Shown: positions 43,762-53,022 of the stretch, piece after piece | Position numbering within the stretch: position 1 is the stretch's first letter | How the letters are laid out: every line of letters starts with the position of its first letter | Translations under genes and position numbers: made by a program | The notes under the pieces: model-generated | Database searches by the model: none | What the model saw: only the letters and a program-made list of their open reading frames with translations | What the model was told of the DNA's origin: nothing | From: Saccharopolyspora erythraea NRRL 2338 | GTDB lineage: Bacteria > Actinomycetota > Actinomycetes > Mycobacteriales > Pseudonocardiaceae | Length of the DNA: 64,000 nt | Direction: 5' to 3' | NCBI RefSeq assembly: GCF_000062885.1 | Contig: NC_009142.1 | Span: forward strand, 8,049,584 to 8,113,583

Positions 43762-44574
43762 TCACTCCGGCTTCTTGCCGAACCACTTCTGGTAGATCGC
43801 GTCGTACTCGCCGTTCTCCTTCATCTTCTTCAGCGACTGGTTCACCGCGTTGCGCAGCGCCTCGTTGCCGGTGGCGACCCCGATCCCGTACTGGTCGCCG
43901 GTGGTGAACTCGGTGGTGATCTCCACCTCTGGGTTGTTCTTGATGAAGTCGCCCAGCACGCTGTTGTCGTTGATGGCCGCGTCGATCTGACCGGTCTGCA
44001 CGGCGGTCACCGACAGCGGCAGGTCCTCGAACTGCACGACCTCGTAGCCGTGGGCGGCCTTGTTCTCGTTGGCGTAGGTCTCACCGGTGGTCGAGAGCTG
44101 CACGCCGAGCTTCTTGCCGCGCAGGGCCTCGAGGCTGTTGAGGCCGGTGCCCTTCTTGGTCAGCAGCGCCTGCGTCGCCTCGAAGTACGGGTCGGAGAAG
44201 TCGAAGTTCTGCTCCCGGACGTCGGTGATGCTCATGGCCGCCGCGGCGACGTCGCAGCGGCGGGTGTTGAGGTCCTCACCGGACTGGATGCCCTCGAACG
44301 GGGTGTCCACGATCTTCTGCTGCACGCCGAGATCCCGGGCGATCAGGTCGACCAGGTCGACGTCGAAGCCGACGATCTTGCCCTGGTCGTGGAACTGGAA
44401 CGGCTTGTAGTCCATGTGCGTGCAGGTGGTCAGGTGACCGCTCTCGATCAGCTGCACCCCGCCCGCCGCGGTACCGCCGCCGCCGGTGGTCGGCTGGGCG
44501 CAGCCCGCCAGCCCGAACACCAGTGCCAGGGCGGGCAGCACGGCTGCCGCTCGTTTCATCGTCCGACGCGCCAC
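43762..44574 (-). CDS. Amino-acid-binding lipoprotein of ABC transporter
   Basis: Binding protein of 270 aa, family 3. The signal ends at the lipobox LAGC. It has GKIVGFDVDLVDLIARDLG, TPFEGIQSGEDLNTRRCD, SITDVREQNFDFSDPY and EYDAIYQKWFGKKPE, all typical of polar amino-acid binders. AGGAG lies 7 nt before the GTG. A Cys pair (TTCTHMD and TRRCD) may form a disulfide. It is the first gene of the importer operon; ligand not known. Confidence 0.93.
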   Translation of the reverse strand: MARRTMKRAAAVLPALALVFGLAGCAQPTTGGGGTAAGGVQLIESGHLTTCTHMDYKPFQFHDQGKIVGFDVDLVDLIARDLGVQQKIVDTPFEGIQSGEDLNTRRCDVAAAAMSITDVREQNFDFSDPYFEATQALLTKKGTGLNSLEALRGKKLGVQLSTTGETYANENKAAHGYEVVQFEDLPLSVTAVQTGQIDAAINDNSVLGDFIKNNPEVEITTEFTTGDQYGIGVATGNEALRNAVNQSLKKMKENGEYDAIYQKWFGKKPE

Positions 44575-45066
44575 GGTGTCACTCCTAGTAGGTGAGAACG
44601 CGAGTTCCGGAATACTGCCACTCGAATGGGCGCAATCCCAGACTCGCGTATTGCGAACCCGTCAAGTTTTCGCGGCCGCCCGGCCCGTCCGGGATGCCCG
44701 AAGTGGAAACTCTGTGGGCGAACCACCGCTACGACACTGTTCTTGCGCGTTTCCGCCCCCGTTCCGGCCGGTTGTTGTGCCTCTCGCGATGGAGAACTTC
44801 AGTTTCGTGTGACGCATGCCACCGGTCAACAGCAGTTTCGAACGCGTTACGGAAGCGGTGTGCGGGGCTGGTGGGACGGTCGTGGCAGCCGGAATAGGCC
44901 GTCACGGTAGGTGATCATCAAGGTCGTTCGAGTGCGCACCGACGGGGCTGCGCACCGAGCTAGACCAGATGGCGGTCGAGCCGCACATCACGAGTTGACA
45001 ACACTCCTCGTGGACCGTCCGAGGACCGGGCGGTGCCGAAAGCGCACAACCACGGAGGAGGTAAGG
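44575..45066. other. Divergent intergenic region, 492 nt
   Basis: Separates the amino-acid importer from the secreted EEP-fold gene. A TTGACA box lies at 44995-45000 facing right. I see no convincing small gene, RNA or repeat, so the long gap is unexplained. Confidence 0.4.
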
Positions 45067-45852
45067 ATGATGCGTGCCGTCACAGCGGGACGGCGGCGGT
45101 CGGTGGCGGTCCTGGTGGCCGCGCTGGCCGCGATCGCGACCGCCTTCGCGACCCCGGCCCAGGCCGAGGCGCCGAAGGCGGCTTCGTTCGACGTGCTCCA
45201 GCTCAACCTCTGCAACGGTGGGTTCGCACACTGCTACTCGGCGGGCAGGTCCGTCGACTCCGCGATCGCCGCGATCCGGCAGCGGCGTCCGGACGTGGTG
45301 ACGCTCAACGAGGTCTGCGCCCCCGACATCACGCGCCTCACGCACGAGACCGGCTACGCCGGGGAGTTCACCCCGATCGGCAGCAAGGTCACCGGTGCGC
45401 CCCAGCCCTGCTCGGAGGGCCGCGGCGACTACGGCGTGGCGGTGCTGGCCCACCCCGACCAAGGGTCGCTCGTGGACGGTCTGGTCGAGAAGCAGTTCGC
45501 CGCGCAGGACGGCGGAAAGGAGGCGCGGGTGCTGCTGTGCGCGCCGTTCTCGCAGTTCGCCGCATGCACGGGCCAGCTCTCCATGGACGGCAACGTCGCC
45601 GCCCAGCAGTGCGTGGAGCTCGCGCAGGCCGCCGCCGGACTCGGTGCCGCGACGCTGCTGGGCGGGGACCTGAACCTCGCCGAGGGCGGCAACCCCGACG
45701 TGCGCGCCTGCGTCCCGCAAGGCTGGTACAGCAAGGGCGACGGCACCATGCAGCACGTGTTCGCCACCGGCGCGTTCGGCTTCGAGCGCACCGAGAACCT
45801 GCCCATCGAGGGCTCCGACCACCCCGGTTTCCTCGTCGAGCTCGCCCGCTGA
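45067..45852 (+). CDS. Secreted endonuclease/exonuclease/phosphatase-family protein
   Basis: Exported protein of 261 aa with a signal peptide ending PAQAEA. EEP-fold residues are visible: Asn in LQLNLCNG, Glu in VTLNEVC, GGDLNLAEGG and the terminal GSDHPGFLVEL. It could be a nuclease, sphingomyelinase-like enzyme or phosphatase. Four or more cysteines suggest disulfides. A strong GGAGGAGG precedes the ATG. It stands alone. Confidence 0.85.
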   Translation: MMRAVTAGRRRSVAVLVAALAAIATAFATPAQAEAPKAASFDVLQLNLCNGGFAHCYSAGRSVDSAIAAIRQRRPDVVTLNEVCAPDITRLTHETGYAGEFTPIGSKVTGAPQPCSEGRGDYGVAVLAHPDQGSLVDGLVEKQFAAQDGGKEARVLLCAPFSQFAACTGQLSMDGNVAAQQCVELAQAAAGLGAATLLGGDLNLAEGGNPDVRACVPQGWYSKGDGTMQHVFATGAFGFERTENLPIEGSDHPGFLVELAR

Positions 45853-46104
45853 AGGTTCGGCGCCTCCGCCCCCGGCGGGGGCGCCGGACGTCGCGGGAAC
45901 CGCCCCGGGCTCGCACAGCGACCCCATGCGCCCGGCCGCCGACCTGCTGCGCGGCTTCGTGCCCTCCCGGTTCGCCTGAGCCGCGTCCCCTCGCCGGCGG
46001 ACGCACCTAGGGGTTGGCGGAGGCTGAAATCCGGGTACCACCATGAGGTGCGGTCGGCTCCCGGAGCCGACGATGGAAGCACCAACGGCGAAAGGCATCC
46101 GGAA

Positions 46105-46284
46105 ATGAAGCTCACCCGCCCCCAGCACGGCAAGCGGATCGCCGGCGTGTGCGCCGGCCTCGCGGACCGCTTCGGCATGTCGCGGGGCCTGGTCCGATTC
46201 CTGTTCATCCTGTCGTGCCTGCTGCCCGGCCCGCAGGTGCTGATCTACATCGTCCTCTGGATCCTGATCCCCAAGAGCCGCTGA
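46105..46284 (+). CDS. PspC domain membrane protein
   Basis: Small protein of 59 aa consisting of one PspC domain: KRIAGVCAGLADRFGMS, RFLFILSCLLPGPQVLIYIVLWILIP. PspC proteins are envelope-stress components in the membrane. An in-frame upstream start exists but the ATG at 46105 gives the usual domain length. It converges on an ABC exporter operon. Confidence 0.85.
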   Translation: MKLTRPQHGKRIAGVCAGLADRFGMSRGLVRFLFILSCLLPGPQVLIYIVLWILIPKSR

Positions 46285-46308
46285 ACCCCGAGAGCCGATG
46301 ACCGCCCA

Positions 46309-46959
46309 CTAGCCGACTCGCCTGGCCGCGGCTTTCGCGGTCAGCAGGACGCTCGCCGCGAGCACCGCGCTCGCGGCGAGCCCCGTCCAACCCAGCAGGG
46401 CCGGGCCGGGCAGCTCGGAGTTCATCGCGTGCAGCAGCGGGAAGACCAGCGGTACCCACCTGGCCAGCAGGACGGTGGCGAACAGGACCGCCGAGAGGAC
46501 CAGACTGCGGCCGAGCCCGTTCACCAGTAGCCGCGAGCACGGCAGCGCCAGCCCGATCCCCACCGCCGCGCACGCCAGGTGCGCGAGCGCCCCGGTCAGC
46601 AGCTCCGGACCGGTCGGCCGCGGGTCGTGCGCCAGCGCCGACCACACCACCGGCACAGCCCCGAGAGCCGCCGAGCACATCAGCACCGCCACCGACGCCG
46701 ACGCCGTCAGCCGGCACGGCGACCCGGCGTGGGCCTGGGTGACCATGCGTTGCACCGGGTCCTCGACGTCGACGAGCGCGATCGTCAGCCAGCCCGCGAC
46801 GACCAGCAGCGAGCCCGCCGTCACCGCGAACACCGGCAGCACCGCGCCGCGGTTGTCCTGGTGGAGCGTGCCGACCACGCCGACGTGGAGCAGCACGGGC
46901 GCGAGGTAGCGCTGGGAGTGGCCCAGCACTGCGAGCTGGTACCTGACCAGTGCGATCAA
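46309..46959 (-). CDS. ABC transporter-associated membrane protein
   Basis: Integral membrane protein of about 216 aa with six helices (SQRYLAPVLLHVGVVG, PVFAVTAGSLLVVAGWL, and others), likely the permease partner of the ATPase upstream. I chose the TTG start that overlaps the ATPase stop (TTGA) with GGAG 8 nt before it. Sequence similarity to known permeases is weak. Confidence 0.7.
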   Translation of the reverse strand: MIALVRYQLAVLGHSQRYLAPVLLHVGVVGTLHQDNRGAVLPVFAVTAGSLLVVAGWLTIALVDVEDPVQRMVTQAHAGSPCRLTASASVAVLMCSAALGAVPVVWSALAHDPRPTGPELLTGALAHLACAAVGIGLALPCSRLLVNGLGRSLVLSAVLFATVLLARWVPLVFPLLHAMNSELPGPALLGWTGLAASAVLAASVLLTAKAAARRVG

Positions 46960-47774
46960 CGCGCCTGCTCCACCGAGAGCACCGACGAGCCCGCGCGGAT
47001 CGCGGTCATCAGCACCGCCTCGCGCTCGGACACCCGCACGGTCAGCGTCACCTCCTGGTCGTCGCCGTGGTGCTCGACCACACCGGCCCGCGCCTTCCAG
47101 TCGACCGGGCGACCTCCCGAGAGCAGCACCCGGGCCGTCGGTTCGGCCCCCGCCACGGCGACCAGCCTGCCGCCGACGAGCCGGTGCGTGCTGGTGGCAG
47201 GCGACCGCGCGAACGCCGACCGGTGGTCGGTGAAAACCACGGCGGTCCCCTCGGCCCGCACCTCGCCGATCACCTCCGTCAGCACCTCGCGGGCCGCGAG
47301 GTCCAGGCCCGACCAGGGCTCGTCGAGCACGAGCAGGTCGGGCCGCTCCAGCAGCGCCTGGGCCAGCCCGACCTTCTGCGCGTTGCCCTTCGACAGCTCG
47401 CGCAGCGGCGTCGCCGGGCCGCCCGCGAGGTCGAAGCGCACCAGCCAGTGCTCGGCGCGCGCCCTGGCATCGGCGGTGCGCAGCCCGCGCACGCGTCCCA
47501 TGTGGCACAGGTACGCGCGGGCGCTCATGCGCTGGCGCGCGGGGAACCGGTCTGGCACGTAGGAAGTGGTGGGGTGCCCGGTGATCCGGCCCGACGACGG
47601 CCGCGACAGCCCGGCCAGGATGCGCAGCAGCGTCGACTTGCCGGAACCGTTCGCGCCGAGGATTCCCGTCACCTGCCCGGGTTCGAGAACGAGGTCGACG
47701 CCGCGGAGGACCTGGAAGCCGGAGCCGTAGCGCTTCGTGACCCCGTGCAGCCGAAGCAGCGAAGTGGACTCCAC
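46956..47774 (-). CDS. ABC transporter ATP-binding protein
   Basis: ATPase of about 272 aa. Walker A is GANGSGKST, the signature is LSKGNAQKVGLAQALL, Walker B is LLVLDEPWSGLD, and the H-loop is FTDHRS. The GTG start at 47774 is preferred because TATGTT, 7 nt upstream (47782-47787), contains the alternative ATG at 47786. An extended C-terminus follows the core. It forms a two-gene exporter with the overlapping membrane gene. Confidence 0.85.
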   Translation of the reverse strand: MESTSLLRLHGVTKRYGSGFQVLRGVDLVLEPGQVTGILGANGSGKSTLLRILAGLSRPSSGRITGHPTTSYVPDRFPARQRMSARAYLCHMGRVRGLRTADARARAEHWLVRFDLAGGPATPLRELSKGNAQKVGLAQALLERPDLLVLDEPWSGLDLAAREVLTEVIGEVRAEGTAVVFTDHRSAFARSPATSTHRLVGGRLVAVAGAEPTARVLLSGGRPVDWKARAGVVEHHGDDQEVTLTVRVSEREAVLMTAIRAGSSVLSVEQAR

Positions 47775-47904
47775 GCCGCCAAACATAGTCCGCGAACCGT
47801 CGCCGCGGCCGGATTCCGGCCAGGACGGCTGTCCGGTCGGGTTCGGCCTTTCGGGCGGGCTCGGCCTTTCGGGCAGGTTCGGATGTCCGGGCAGGATCGG
47901 CGGC

Positions 47905-49323
47905 TCAGCGCCGGGCGTGGGCGTCCAGGACGTAGGAGACCGCGGTGGTCACCTTCGCGGCGAAGCCGAGGTTCAGCGACTCGTCGGGCACGTGCGCGTT
48001 GCTGTCCGGCCCGAGCGCGCCGGTGACGACGAACTGCGCGTCCGGGTACACGCTGTGCAGCAGGCCCATGAACGGGATCGAACCGCCCAGGCCCATCGTG
48101 CGCCATCCGCTGCCGAAGACGTCCGCGCTCGCGTCGTCGAGGGCCGCGCGCAGCCACGGCGCGGTGTCCGGGGCGTTCCAGCCCGGCCCGGCCTCGCTGT
48201 GCTCGATGGTGACGCGGGCGCCGTAGGGCACGTCGGTCGTGAGCCGCTGCTCGACCGCGCGCAGCGCCGCGTCGGCGTCGACGGTCGGAGGCAGCCGGAA
48301 GCTCAGCGACAGCGTCGTGAACGGGCGCAGCACGTTGCCCGCGTCGGCCGGCAGCGGCAGTCCGTCGGCGCCGATCACCGACAGCGTCGGGCGCCACGTG
48401 CCGTTGAGGGCCAGCTCGACCTCGTCGTCGGTCACCGGCCGGACGCCCTCCGACAGCAGCACGCTGCCGCGCACCATGCCCGGCACGGCCTCGACGGCCG
48501 CCTTGGTCTCGGCGACCCGGTTCGGCGGGATCTCGGCGTTGAGCTCGGGCACCAGGACCTCGCCGGTCGCCGGGTCCTCCAGGCGGTCGAGAAGCAGGCG
48601 CAGGACGCGGAAGCTGCTGGGCACGATGCCGCTGACGATCCCGGAGTGCTGCCCCTGGTCGAGCACCTGGACCCGGACGTCCATGCCCGCCATGCCGCGG
48701 AGCGACGTGGTCAGCCACAGCCGCTCGTAGTCGCCGCCACCGGAGTCCAGGCACACCACCAGCGACACCCGGCCGAGCCGGTCGGAGAGGTGCTCCAGGT
48801 AGGCGGGCAGGTCGGGGCTGCCGGACTCCTCGCCGGTCTCCAGCAGCACGACGCAGCGCGTGTGCGCGCCGCCGTGCGCCCGGACCGCCTCGATCGCCGT
48901 GATGGCGGCGTACCCGGCGTAGCCGTCGTCGGCGGAGCCGCGGCCGTAGAGGCGGCCGTCGCGCACCACCGGCTTCCACGGCCCCAGGCCCTGCGACCAG
49001 CCGCCGACCGGCGGCTGCTTGTCGAGGTGGCCGTACAGCAGCGCGGTCTCGTCGCCGCTGCCGCCGCCGGTGGCGGGGATGTCGACCAGCAGCAGCGGAG
49101 TCCGTCCCGGCAGCCGCACCACGTCGAGCCGCGCGCCCGGGATGCCGCGCGCGGCGATCCACTCCCGCACGTGCGCGACGGCGGCGTCGAGGTGCCCGGA
49201 GGCTTCCCACCCCGCGTCGAAGGCGGGCGACAGCGCGGGCACCCTGACCAGGTCGGACAGGCTCGGCACGACCGAGGTGTCCCAGGTGTCCTCAACGGTT
49301 CGCTTCACTGCTGCGTGATCCAC
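47905..49323 (-). CDS. M20-family dipeptidase
   Basis: Metallopeptidase of 472 aa, close to carnosinase-like M20 dipeptidases. Zinc and catalytic residues: His and Asp in LLYGHLDKQP, Asp in GRGSADDGYAGY, the Glu pair in LETGEESGSPDL, Asp in CLDSGGGD, and the final His in PDSNAHVPDE. The GTG start has TATCAT exactly 7 nt upstream (49331-49336) and no ribosome site. Cytoplasmic peptide turnover is the likely job. Confidence 0.92.
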   Translation of the reverse strand: MDHAAVKRTVEDTWDTSVVPSLSDLVRVPALSPAFDAGWEASGHLDAAVAHVREWIAARGIPGARLDVVRLPGRTPLLLVDIPATGGGSGDETALLYGHLDKQPPVGGWSQGLGPWKPVVRDGRLYGRGSADDGYAGYAAITAIEAVRAHGGAHTRCVVLLETGEESGSPDLPAYLEHLSDRLGRVSLVVCLDSGGGDYERLWLTTSLRGMAGMDVRVQVLDQGQHSGIVSGIVPSSFRVLRLLLDRLEDPATGEVLVPELNAEIPPNRVAETKAAVEAVPGMVRGSVLLSEGVRPVTDDEVELALNGTWRPTLSVIGADGLPLPADAGNVLRPFTTLSLSFRLPPTVDADAALRAVEQRLTTDVPYGARVTIEHSEAGPGWNAPDTAPWLRAALDDASADVFGSGWRTMGLGGSIPFMGLLHSVYPDAQFVVTGALGPDSNAHVPDESLNLGFAAKVTTAVSYVLDAHARR

Positions 49324-49391
49324 GGGCGCGATGATATGCCGCTCCGGACCCTCCCGGCCGCCCGCGACGGGAAGCCGACACGCGGGCCGAG

Positions 49392-49727
49392 CTATGAGCG
49401 GCGTGCGCTCGACCGGTGGGCGGTCCGCACGGCGAGGATCCAGGCGATGGCCCGCCCCAGCGTGTCGAGCATGCCGTAGTGGCGCATCGCCACGCGGTCG
49501 GCGCGGTGCGGGACCACGTGCCTGCCGATCCCGCTGCCGTGCAGGAGCCCGGCCGGCGCCACCGTTCGCCGCTCCGGCGGTGCCAGGCCTTGCAACAGGT
49601 GGCACAGGTCCGCCAGCACGGCAGCCCGCGCGTTCGGTTCGGGGAAGTGGCGCACGGTGGGGAACAGGCCACCGGTGCAGGAGTGGCTTGCGAGGGCGAG
49701 CTGGGCGGCCAGGGCGAGCCCGGCCAC
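49392..49727 (-). CDS. Hypothetical protein, 111 aa, downstream of the GPP34 gene
   Basis: Begins 3 nt after the GPP34 stop, with a hydrophobic N-terminus (VAGLALAAQLALASHS) and LADLCHLLQGLAPPERRTVA. Codon bias is strong. No family recognised; cotranscription with GPP34 is likely. Confidence 0.55.
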   Translation of the reverse strand: MAGLALAAQLALASHSCTGGLFPTVRHFPEPNARAAVLADLCHLLQGLAPPERRTVAPAGLLHGSGIGRHVVPHRADRVAMRHYGMLDTLGRAIAWILAVRTAHRSSARRS

Positions 49728-49730
49728 GCG

Positions 49731-50402
49731 TCAGGCTCCGCCGCCTCCGCCGCCGTCTCCGCCGCCGCCGTTGCCGGCGGAAGTGGCCGCGACCGCGCCG
49801 ATCACGGCCGCGGTGGAGGCGATCACTGCCTGGACCGCCTTGCCGAGGTTCTCGCCCTTGCTGATCTCCTTCAGCCGCTTGCGCTCGGGGCGGTCGAAGC
49901 CGAGCGAGTACGCCAGGCCCGTGGCGTGGACCAGGGACGCGAGCAGCGCGAGCCGGTCGTCGGGGTCGCGCTGCTGGGAGGCCACCTGGTGCAGCTCCGC
50001 GAGCAGCGCCTGCTGCATCGCCTGATCGGGGTAGTGGCGGTCGGCGCGGAAGCCGAGGAAGGTCCTCTTCTCTTCGCGGAACACGCCGCGCTGGACCAGC
50101 GCCGCGCAGTGCGTCTTGCGCGCGGACTTGCGGCTCATGATGAAGCGCGCCCCGTCGACCGGCTTCTGCTTCGCTCCTGACTTCGCCACCAGCCACGACG
50201 CGGCGTCGTCGACCCAGCCGACCCCGGTGGGCGAGCCGTCGAGCACCCGCACCTTCTTGCCCTCGAACTCGACGCGGCCGCGCAGCACCAGCTCACCCAG
50301 CTCGGCGGCGCCGGTGTGGTCGGCGGTGCTGCGGTAGCTGCCGTTGGACTTGTAGAGCAGCAGCACGAACTGCTCCGGAAGGTTCAAGGTCGGCTCGCTC
50401 AT
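49731..50402 (-). CDS. GPP34 (GOLPH3/Vps74-like) family phosphoprotein
   Basis: Protein of 223 aa with LPEQFVLLLYKSNG, GAAELGELVLRGRVEFEG and LLASLVHATGLAYSL, typical of the GPP34 domain that binds phosphoinositides in eukaryotes. Actinobacteria have many copies of unknown role. It ends with a Gly-rich tail (GNGGGGDGGGGGGA). It is on the opposite strand from the dehydrogenase operon. Confidence 0.85.
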   Translation of the reverse strand: MSEPTLNLPEQFVLLLYKSNGSYRSTADHTGAAELGELVLRGRVEFEGKKVRVLDGSPTGVGWVDDAASWLVAKSGAKQKPVDGARFIMSRKSARKTHCAALVQRGVFREEKRTFLGFRADRHYPDQAMQQALLAELHQVASQQRDPDDRLALLASLVHATGLAYSLGFDRPERKRLKEISKGENLGKAVQAVIASTAAVIGAVAATSAGNGGGGDGGGGGGA

Positions 50403-50768
50403 GCACCCAAGTGTGCAACCTCGGCCGCGCCCTCGAGTGGCGATCGTGCGAACAGGGGCACACAGTATCGGGACCGCGATGGTCCCAACCGCGTTAGTCG
50501 GACCTCCATTGCTTTGATGACCTGGGAATTCAGCCGGATCCGCGGCGCTTTACGGTGCAGTAGGCAGGTTGGTGGCGGGCGTGCGCGCCGGCCGCCGACC
50601 GCTGTGGCAGGGCTCACTGGTTCGGCGGTTTTCGTGCCAGGATGGCGGGGAGCGATCCAACGCTTGGCCGGGTTCCGCGGGCGACCACCCACGTCCACCG
50701 CGGGGCGCGGCCGGAGCTTGCCGGCGGTCGTCACGAGCGACCGGCCGGCGCGAGACGAGGAGATCCAC
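50403..50768. other. Divergent intergenic region upstream of the bkd operon
   Basis: Contains the inverted repeat GGGACC-GCGAT-GGTCCC (50470-50486), a possible operator, and the GAGGAGA ribosome site of the E1alpha gene. No gene is visible. Confidence 0.45.
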
Positions 50769-51995
50769 ATGTCCCCGGAACGATGGACGCGAGAAGGCCA
50801 CTCCGGCGAAGCCACCGACACCGGCCCACCTGCCGCAACCGCAGCCAAACCCACACGGGAGCAGGTGATCGCCGGTTTGCGGGCGACAAGCGAAGGCGGA
50901 GCTGACCTGGTTCAGCTCCTCACCCCAGAGGGCGAGCGGGTCTCGCACCCGGACTTCGACATCGACGTCACCGACGCGCAGCTGCGCGACCTCTACCGGG
51001 ACATGGTGCTGGTGCGGCGCACCGACCGGGAGGGCAACGCGCTCCAGCGGCAGGGCCAGCTCGGCATCTGGGTGCCGCTGCTCGGCCAGGAAGCCGCCCA
51101 GATCGGCGCGGGCCGCGCGCTCAAGCCGCAGGACATGGCATTCCCCAGCTACCGCGAGCACGGCGTCGCCTGGTGCCGCGGCCTGGACCCGACCGAGGTG
51201 CTGGGCATCTTCCGGGGCACCGACCACGGCAGCTGGGACCCGAAGGCCACCGGCTTCCACCTCTACACCATCGTCATCGGCAACCAGTGCCTCAACGCGG
51301 CCGGCTACGCGATGGGCCAGCGCTTCGAGGGCCGCGTCGGCGACGACGACGGCGAGGCCACGATGGTCTTCTTCGGCGACGGCGCCACCAGCCAGGGCGA
51401 CGTGCACGAGGCGATGGTCTGGGCCGCGGTCTACGACGCGCCGCTGGTGTTCTTCTGCCAGAACAACCAGTGGGCGATCTCCGAGCCGACCGAGCGCCAG
51501 AGCCGGGTGCCGCTGTACCAGCGCGCCTCCGGCTACGGCTTCCCCGGCATCCGGGTGGACGGCAACGACGTGCTGGCCAGCCTGGCCGTGTCGAAGTGGG
51601 CGCTGGACGAGTGCCGCCACGGCAACGGCCCGGTGCTGGTGGAGGCGTTCACCTACCGGATGGACGCGCACACCACCTCCGACGACGCCACCCGCTACCG
51701 GCTGGCCGACGAGCTGGAGGCGTGGAAGCTCAAGGACCCGATCGAGCGACTGCGGGTGCACCTGGTGCGCGAGCAGATCGCCGGCCAGGACTTCTTCGAC
51801 TCGGTGGAGGCCGAGTCCGACGAGCTGGCCGCCCGCTTCCGCGACTACTGCTTCAACCTGGCCGACCCGCCGCCTCAGCGGATGTTCTCCCAGGTCTACG
51901 CCGAGCAGACCCCGCAGCTGGCCGAACAGGAGCGGGAGTACCTGCGCTACCTCGACAGCTTCGCCGACGACTCGCTCGCGGGAGGTGTGCACTGA
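50769..51995 (+). CDS. bkdA: Branched-chain 2-oxoacid dehydrogenase E1 alpha subunit
   Basis: Thiamine-dependent subunit of 408 aa. The ThDP motif runs from GDGATSQGDVHEAM (residue 203 on) to the NN pair at 232-233. GQLGIWVPLLGQEAAQIGAG and YRMDAHTTSDDATRYR are usual in E1alpha. GAGGAGA precedes the ATG. It overlaps the E1beta start (TGATG). With E1beta and E2 it decarboxylates 2-oxoacids from Val, Leu and Ile to acyl-CoAs that prime branched fatty acids. A pyruvate-specific complex is the alternative. Confidence 0.93.
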   Translation: MSPERWTREGHSGEATDTGPPAATAAKPTREQVIAGLRATSEGGADLVQLLTPEGERVSHPDFDIDVTDAQLRDLYRDMVLVRRTDREGNALQRQGQLGIWVPLLGQEAAQIGAGRALKPQDMAFPSYREHGVAWCRGLDPTEVLGIFRGTDHGSWDPKATGFHLYTIVIGNQCLNAAGYAMGQRFEGRVGDDDGEATMVFFGDGATSQGDVHEAMVWAAVYDAPLVFFCQNNQWAISEPTERQSRVPLYQRASGYGFPGIRVDGNDVLASLAVSKWALDECRHGNGPVLVEAFTYRMDAHTTSDDATRYRLADELEAWKLKDPIERLRVHLVREQIAGQDFFDSVEAESDELAARFRDYCFNLADPPPQRMFSQVYAEQTPQLAEQEREYLRYLDSFADDSLAGGVH

Positions 51996-53011
51996 TGGCC
52001 GCACCTGCACTGGAACGTCCCACGGCCCCGGTCGCCACCCAGATGGTCACCATCGCCAAGGGCCTCAACCTCGGGCTGCGGGCGGCGATGGAACGCGACC
52101 CCAAGGTCCTGGTGATGGGTGAGGACGTGGGCAAGCTCGGCGGCGTCTTCCGCGTCACCGACGGCCTGCAGAAGGACTTCGGCGAGCACCGCGTGCTGGA
52201 CACGCCGCTGGCCGAGTCCGGCATCATCGGCACCGCGATCGGCCTGGCCATCCGCGGCTACCGGCCGGTGTGCGAGATCCAGTTCGACGGGTTCATCTTC
52301 CCCGGCTTCGACCAGATCGTCTCCCAGCTCGCCAAGCTGCACTTCCGCACCCAGGGCAAGCTGAAGATGCCGGTGGTCGTGCGGGTGCCCTTCGGCGGCG
52401 GCATCGGTGCCGTCGAGCACCACTCGGAGTCCCCGGAGTCGCTGTTCGCCCACATCGGCGGGCTGAAGGTGGTCTCCTGCTCCAACGCCGTGGACGCCTA
52501 CTGGATGCTCCAGCAGGCCATCGAGTGCGACGACCCGGTGCTCTTCTTCGAGCCGAAGCGCCGCTACTACGAGAAGGCCGAGCTGGACCCGACCGCCGAG
52601 CCCGCACCGCTGTTCTCGTCGCGGGTGCTGCGCCCGGGGTCGTCGCTGACGCTGGCCACCTACGGGCCGATGGTGCGCACCTGCCTGGACGCGGCCAAGG
52701 CCGCCGAGGAGGACGGCCACGACCTGGAGGTCGTCGACCTGCGCACGCTGTCGCCGCTGGACCTCGGTCCGGTCTACGAGTCGGTGCGGCGCACCGGCAG
52801 GCTGGTGGTGGTCAGCGAGGCTCCGCCGGAGGCTTCGATCACCTCGGAGATCGCGACCCGGGTGCAGCAGGAGTGCTTCTACTCCCTGGAGGCGCCGGTG
52901 CTGCGGACGACCGGCTTCGACACCCCGTACCCGCCGAGCAAACTGGAGGAGGGCTTCCTGCCCGACCTCGACCGGGTACTCGACGCCGTCGACCGCTCGC
53001 TGGCCTTCTGA
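51995..53011 (+). CDS. bkdB: Branched-chain 2-oxoacid dehydrogenase E1 beta subunit
   Basis: Transketolase-like subunit of 338 aa. Conserved stretches: VLVMGEDVGKLGGVFRVTDG, RVLDTPLAESGIIGTAIG, EIQFDGFIFPGFDQIVSQ, GGGIGAVEHHSESPES and EAPPEASITSEIATRV. It joins E1alpha in a heterotetramer. Translation is coupled at TGATG, and 11 nt separate it from E2. Confidence 0.94.
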   Translation: MAAPALERPTAPVATQMVTIAKGLNLGLRAAMERDPKVLVMGEDVGKLGGVFRVTDGLQKDFGEHRVLDTPLAESGIIGTAIGLAIRGYRPVCEIQFDGFIFPGFDQIVSQLAKLHFRTQGKLKMPVVVRVPFGGGIGAVEHHSESPESLFAHIGGLKVVSCSNAVDAYWMLQQAIECDDPVLFFEPKRRYYEKAELDPTAEPAPLFSSRVLRPGSSLTLATYGPMVRTCLDAAKAAEEDGHDLEVVDLRTLSPLDLGPVYESVRRTGRLVVVSEAPPEASITSEIATRVQQECFYSLEAPVLRTTGFDTPYPPSKLEEGFLPDLDRVLDAVDRSLAF

Positions 53012-53022
53012 GGGAGTCATCG

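Noticed and set aside
44592-44910. Small ORFs in the 492-nt gap before the EEP-fold gene
   Set aside because: Three overlapping frames of similar length exist, none with a ribosome site or the GC3 bias of real genes here.
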